This document shows positions 31,286-34,678 of a DNA stretch of 34,678 nt, in pieces. Source of the stretch: Prevotella sp. (GTDB lineage Bacteria; Bacteroidota; Bacteroidia; Bacteroidales; Bacteroidaceae); contig JAGCRH010000024.1 of assembly GCA_017964785.1 (NCBI GenBank), forward strand, positions 1 through 34,678. The letters run 5' to 3'. Made by a program: the position numbers and the translations under genes. The notes under the pieces are model-generated. The model saw nothing but the letters and a program-made list of their open reading frames with translations, was not told where the DNA came from and ran no database searches. Position 1 is the first letter of the stretch. Every line of letters starts with the position of its first letter.

Positions 31286-32892
31286 AATTAGAATTCTTAT
31301 CATTCGATTTTGACAAGTTCGCCTCTGAGATGCAGAACTTGAAGGACCAGAAGGGCTTCGACTATCTGGTGACCATCGTGGGTGAGGACTTCGGAGAAGA
31401 AGGGCTTGGCTGTATCTACATCCTCGAAAATACCAAGACGCACGAGCGTTGCTCGGTGAAGATGATGGCCAAGAGTCAAGTATGTGGCGATGGCATGTCA
31501 TCTAACGGAACAGGCGAGACTGATGGTCAGTTGCTGGCTTATATCCCCACCGTTTCCAATATCTGGAAGGTGGCCGACTTGTTGGAGCGCGAGGTCTATG
31601 ATTTCTACGGTATCGTGTTCCTGGGCCATAAGGATATGCGCCGTCTCTTTTTGCGGAGTGACTTCAAGGGCTATCCCTTCCGCAAGGACTGGGCGTACAA
31701 CGACAAATATACGTTGGAAGACGATGTGGAACCTGACTACGGTCTGGAGTATTTCATCGACAAGGACGGTAACTTGCAATCGAAGCAGAACCTCCTCTTC
31801 GGTGCCGATGACTATGTGATCAATATCGGTCCGCAGCACCCTGCTACGCATGGTGTGCTCCGCTTGCAGACGGTGCTCGACGGTGAGACCGTGAAGCGTA
31901 TCTATCCGCACCTCGGCTATATCCACCGTGCGATTGAGAAGATGTGGGAAAGCATGACTTATCCCCAGACACTTGCTTTAACAGACAGACTTAACTATCT
32001 GGGAGCCATGCAACACCGTCATGCACTGGTGGGCGTTATCGAGGAAGCCATGGAGGTGGAACTGACCGACCGCATCAAGTACATCCGTACGATTATGGAT
32101 GAACTGCAGCGTCTCGATTCCCACCTGTTGTATACCTCTTGTGTGGCTCAGGACTTGGGTGCTCTCACAGGTATGCTCTATGGTATGCGTGATCGTGAGC
32201 ACGTGCTCAACTGTATGGAGGAGACCACGGGCGGTCGTCTGATACAGAACTACTACCGCATCGGTGGTCTGCAGGATGACATCGACCCGAACTTTGTAAC
32301 CCACTGCAAGGATCTGGTGAAGTATCTGCGTCCCACCATTCAGGAGTACATGGATATCTTCGGTGATAACATCATCACCCATAACCGTCTGGAGAACTGC
32401 GGTCCGATGAGTCTCGAGGATTGTATCAACTACGCCGTGACCGGTCCTGCTGGACGTGCTTCGGGTTGGAAGAACGACGTACGCAAGAACCATCCGTACG
32501 ACATGTACGACAAGGTGGAGTGGGAGCAGTGTACACTGACTGGTTGTGACTCGATGGACCGTTACTTGGTTCACATCAACGAGATGTACCAGAGCCTGAA
32601 CATCATCGAACAACTCATCGACAACATCCCGGAGGGTGACTTCTATGTGAAGCAGAAGCCGATCATCAAGGTGCCCGAGGGACAGTGGTACTTCTCTGTC
32701 GAGGGTGTGGCCGGTGAGTTTGGTGTCTATCTCGACACTCGTGGCGACAAGAGTCCCTACCGCATGAAGATGCGCCCGATGGGTCTCTCGCTGGTAGGTG
32801 CCTTCGACCCGATGCTGCGTGGTCAGAAGATTGCCGACCTCATCGCTACCTGTGCCGCTATTGACGTTGTAATTCCTGATATTGACAGATAA
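31282..32892 (+). CDS. nuoC/nuoD: NADH-quinone oxidoreductase fused subunits C and D
   Basis: 536-residue fusion. The N-terminal NuoC part (about 1-150) shows ADLLEREVYDFYGIVFLGHKDMRRLFL and DFKGYPFRKDW. The NuoD part (about 180-536) shows INIGPQHPATHGVLRL, the quinone-site region, LDSHLLYTSCVAQDLGALT and GLSLVGAFDPMLRGQKIADLIATCAAIDVVIPDIDR at the C-terminus. ATG 31282 shares ATGA with the nuoB stop; the earlier in-frame ATG at 31237 lies in the nuoB repeat. Fused CD is common in Bacteroidota. Next in line is nuoH, with nuoE, nuoF and nuoG missing. Confidence 0.96.
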   Translation: MKLEFLSFDFDKFASEMQNLKDQKGFDYLVTIVGEDFGEEGLGCIYILENTKTHERCSVKMMAKSQVCGDGMSSNGTGETDGQLLAYIPTVSNIWKVADLLEREVYDFYGIVFLGHKDMRRLFLRSDFKGYPFRKDWAYNDKYTLEDDVEPDYGLEYFIDKDGNLQSKQNLLFGADDYVINIGPQHPATHGVLRLQTVLDGETVKRIYPHLGYIHRAIEKMWESMTYPQTLALTDRLNYLGAMQHRHALVGVIEEAMEVELTDRIKYIRTIMDELQRLDSHLLYTSCVAQDLGALTGMLYGMRDREHVLNCMEETTGGRLIQNYYRIGGLQDDIDPNFVTHCKDLVKYLRPTIQEYMDIFGDNIITHNRLENCGPMSLEDCINYAVTGPAGRASGWKNDVRKNHPYDMYDKVEWEQCTLTGCDSMDRYLVHINEMYQSLNIIEQLIDNIPEGDFYVKQKPIIKVPEGQWYFSVEGVAGEFGVYLDTRGDKSPYRMKMRPMGLSLVGAFDPMLRGQKIADLIATCAAIDVVIPDIDR

Positions 32893-33006
32893 AAGATGAT
32901 TTACGATTTAGCGATTTTCGTTTTTCGATTTAAATGTATCGGAAGTCGGAACCCGCAAATCAAATCAATCGAAAATCGAAAATAAGTAAATCGAAAATTA
33001 ATACGG
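32893..33006. repeat. nuoCD-nuoH spacer with CGATTTTCG / CGAAAATCG words
   Basis: This 114-bp gap is much longer than others in the operon. 32911-32930 (GCGATTTTCGTTTTTCGATT) is matched by an inverted copy at 32968-32987, with 4 differences in 20. A further TCGAAAATTA comes at 32991-33000. The gap can form a long imperfect hairpin. No gene is seen in it. Confidence 0.75.
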
Positions 33007-34089
33007 ATGTTTGATTTTAGTATTGTTACACAATGGTTCGACGCTCTCCTAAGAGAAACCTTAGGTTTGGGAGATTTTCTGTCGATATTGATTGAGTGCG
33101 TGCTGGTGGGTACGGCGATCCTCGTGGGATATGCCCTCATCGCCTGCGTACTGATATTTATGGAGCGTAAGGTCTGTGCCTACTTCCAGTGCCGTCTGGG
33201 CCCGATGCGAGTAGGTTACTGGGGCTTGTTGCAGGTGTTTGCCGACGTGTTGAAGATGCTCATCAAGGAGATCTTCATCGTCGACAAGGCCGATAAGTTG
33301 CTCTACCTCGTGGCTCCGCTCTTGGTGATTATCGGCAGTGTGGGTGCCTTCTCGTTCCTGCCTTGGAACAACGGTGCCACCATTCTCGATTTCAATGTGG
33401 GTGTGTTCCTGCTCACCGCCATCTCTTCGATTGGTGTGGTAGGTATCTTCCTCGCCGGTTGGGGTTCCAACAACAAGTACTCGGTGGTATCGGCCATGCG
33501 TGGTGCCGTGCAGATGATCTCTTACGAGATGTCGCTCTGCCTCTGTCTGATCACGGCTGTGATCCTGACAGGAACCATGCAGATGAGTGGTATCGTGGAG
33601 GCGCAGACAGGCCCTTGGAAGTGGTTGATCTTCCAGGGACATATCCCTGCGCTGATTGCCTTCTTCGTGTTCCTCATTGCCGGTAACGCAGAGGCCAACC
33701 GTGGCCCGTTTGATATGGCTGAGGCTGAGAGTGAGTTGACGGCCGGTCACCATACAGAGTATTCCGGTATGGGCTTCGGCTTCTTCTACCTCGCAGAGTT
33801 CCTGAACCTCTTCATCATCGCAGGTATCGCCGCAACGGTGTTCCTCGGTGGTTGGGCGCCAGTGAACATCGGTGTCGAGGCCTTCGATGCCGTGATGGAT
33901 TACATCCCGGGCATCGTCTGGTTTATGGGTAAGACCTTCTTCCTGGTGTGGATTCTGATGTGGATCAAGTGGACGTTCCCCCGTCTGCGTATCGACCAGA
34001 TCCTGAAGTTGGAGTGGAAGTATCTCATGCCGCTGGCGTTGCTTAATCTGGTAATTATGACAGTCGTTGTGGCGCTGGGTATATATTAA
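33007..34089 (+). CDS. nuoH: NADH-quinone oxidoreductase subunit H
   Basis: 360-residue membrane subunit with about eight helices that joins the membrane arm to the quinone cavity. Signatures: FMERKVCAYFQCRLGPMRVGYWGLLQVFADVLKML split across helix 1 and the first cytoplasmic loop, then IAGNAEANRGPFDMAEAESELTAGHHTEYSGM, the conserved acidic loop, and FLVWILMWIKWTFPRLRIDQ. Length is a little above the usual 320-350. Translation starts at ATG 33007 just after the repeat spacer. Confidence 0.97.
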   Translation: MFDFSIVTQWFDALLRETLGLGDFLSILIECVLVGTAILVGYALIACVLIFMERKVCAYFQCRLGPMRVGYWGLLQVFADVLKMLIKEIFIVDKADKLLYLVAPLLVIIGSVGAFSFLPWNNGATILDFNVGVFLLTAISSIGVVGIFLAGWGSNNKYSVVSAMRGAVQMISYEMSLCLCLITAVILTGTMQMSGIVEAQTGPWKWLIFQGHIPALIAFFVFLIAGNAEANRGPFDMAEAESELTAGHHTEYSGMGFGFFYLAEFLNLFIIAGIAATVFLGGWAPVNIGVEAFDAVMDYIPGIVWFMGKTFFLVWILMWIKWTFPRLRIDQILKLEWKYLMPLALLNLVIMTVVVALGIY

Positions 34090-34101
34090 ATAGGTGTTGA
34101 T

Positions 34102-34647
34102 ATGGAAGATAACAAAACATATTTCGGAGAAATCGGGCACGGGCTCAAGACGTTGGCTGTGGGCATGAAGACCTCCTGGAAGGAATACTTCAAGGACTTC
34201 TTCACCAACAAGTCGACGGAGCAGTATCCCGAGAACCGCAAGACCACACTCCACGTGGCTAAGCGTCATCGCGGGCGCCTGGTATTCAAGCGCAACGAGG
34301 ACGGCAGTTACAAGTGTACGGCTTGCACATTGTGCGAGAAGGCCTGTCCGAACGGAACCATCAAGATCGTGGCCCACATGGCCGAGGATCCTGAGACGGG
34401 CAAGAAAAAGAAGGTGCTCGACGATTATGCGTACGACCTGGGCGACTGTATGTTCTGCCAACTCTGTACGAACGCCTGCAACTTCGACGCCATCGAGTTT
34501 ACGAATGATTTTGAGAACGCTGTGTTCGACCGCAGCAAGTTGGTGCTCCACCTGAACGAGGAAGTCTATCAGGGCGGTTCACTGCCGAACCTCATCGAGG
34601 GTGGCGCTGCGTTCGAGATCGGTAAGTTTAACACTAAAACGAAGTAA
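34102..34647 (+). CDS. nuoI: NADH-quinone oxidoreductase subunit I
   Basis: 181-residue ferredoxin-like subunit with two 4Fe-4S sites that pass electrons to N2: CTACTLCEKACPNG and CMFCQLCTNACNFDAIEF. The second motif has Asn in place of the usual Pro after the fourth Cys. An N-terminal helix region (residues 1-50, KTLAVGMKTSWKEYFKDFF) matches the family. It is separated by 12 bp from nuoH and by 6 bp from the next start codon. Confidence 0.95.
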   Translation: MEDNKTYFGEIGHGLKTLAVGMKTSWKEYFKDFFTNKSTEQYPENRKTTLHVAKRHRGRLVFKRNEDGSYKCTACTLCEKACPNGTIKIVAHMAEDPETGKKKKVLDDYAYDLGDCMFCQLCTNACNFDAIEFTNDFENAVFDRSKLVLHLNEEVYQGGSLPNLIEGGAAFEIGKFNTKTK

Positions 34648-34653
34648 CGCGTT

Positions 34654-34678
34654 ATGGGTAATACAGTTATGTTTATCA
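34654..34678 (+). CDS. nuoJ: Start of a gene cut by the window edge, probably nuoJ
   Basis: ATG 34654 opens the sequence MGNTVMFI and runs off the window. It lies 6 bp after the nuoI stop. The operon order and the hydrophobic start make nuoJ likely, but eight codons cannot prove it. Confidence 0.55.

Noticed and set aside
34462-34513. Loss of a cluster ligand in NuoI, where Asn replaces Pro after the last Cys
   Set aside because: All eight Cys ligands of the two clusters are present; the Pro position is not a ligand.
33061-34551. A 496-codon open frame antisense to nuoH and nuoI
   Set aside because: It is the mirror of two strongly conserved complex I genes, is rich in His, Glu and Asp typical of shadow frames, and has no recognised domain.

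Overview
The window reads as a chromosomal segment of a Bacteroidota bacterium, most likely a gut or rumen Prevotella-like lineage. Eleven promoters carry the Bacteroidota -7 element TAnnTTTG. There is a propeller/Y_Y_Y/AraC regulator of the HTCS type. The NADH dehydrogenase operon goes straight from nuoCD to nuoH with no nuoEFG. A Bacteroides-style mannan pathway is present, including mannobiose 2-epimerase and mannosylglucose phosphorylase. The species call is inference; no rRNA or tRNA is visible.

Layout. 1-700 is a gene-poor repeat zone: a probable IS21-like element end with six 31-bp phased sites, then a 42-bp palindromic array. 729-3259 is a TPR histidine kinase with its NarL-type response regulator, facing pgk (3263-4534, minus). 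A secreted GH30 glycosidase (4730-6310) and radA (6349-7743, minus) converge on a shared terminator. radA and a substrate-binding lipoprotein (7809-8726) diverge from a mirror-symmetric double promoter; the lipoprotein gene is followed by a TPR gene (8733-10862).

21168 down to 10822 (minus) is a six-gene envelope cluster: MscS-type channel, kdsA, kdsD, a giant HTCS-like regulator, a secreted phospholipase D-type enzyme and an acyltransferase. The regulator has lost its phosphoacceptor His, its whole ATPase domain and its phosphoacceptor Asp, so it looks like a phosphorylation-independent one-component transmembrane regulator. This is the most interesting gene in the window.

21284-22120 is a BadF-type sugar kinase, followed by a long perfect palindrome and a 22-nt repeat array. 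22385-29993 is the mannan locus: GH5 mannanase, CE7-type esterase, GH26 mannanase lipoprotein, GH130 mannosylglucose phosphorylase, GPH symporter and mannobiose 2-epimerase. Together these deacetylate and cut mannan, import mannobiose, epimerise it to mannosylglucose and phosphorolyse it to mannose-1-phosphate and glucose. 30159 to the end is nuoA-B-CD-H-I and the first codons of a probable nuoJ.

A recurring theme is short low-complexity DNA words at gene junctions or inside genes (for example GTGAAAAGG, GTCAGGAGACAG, AACATTGAACATTGA, ACAAAGGCACAAAGACAC). At several junctions these words encode the last residues of one protein, the stop codon and the next start codon. They also form a signal peptide core, an in-frame insertion in the CE7 esterase and a C-terminal tail on NuoB.
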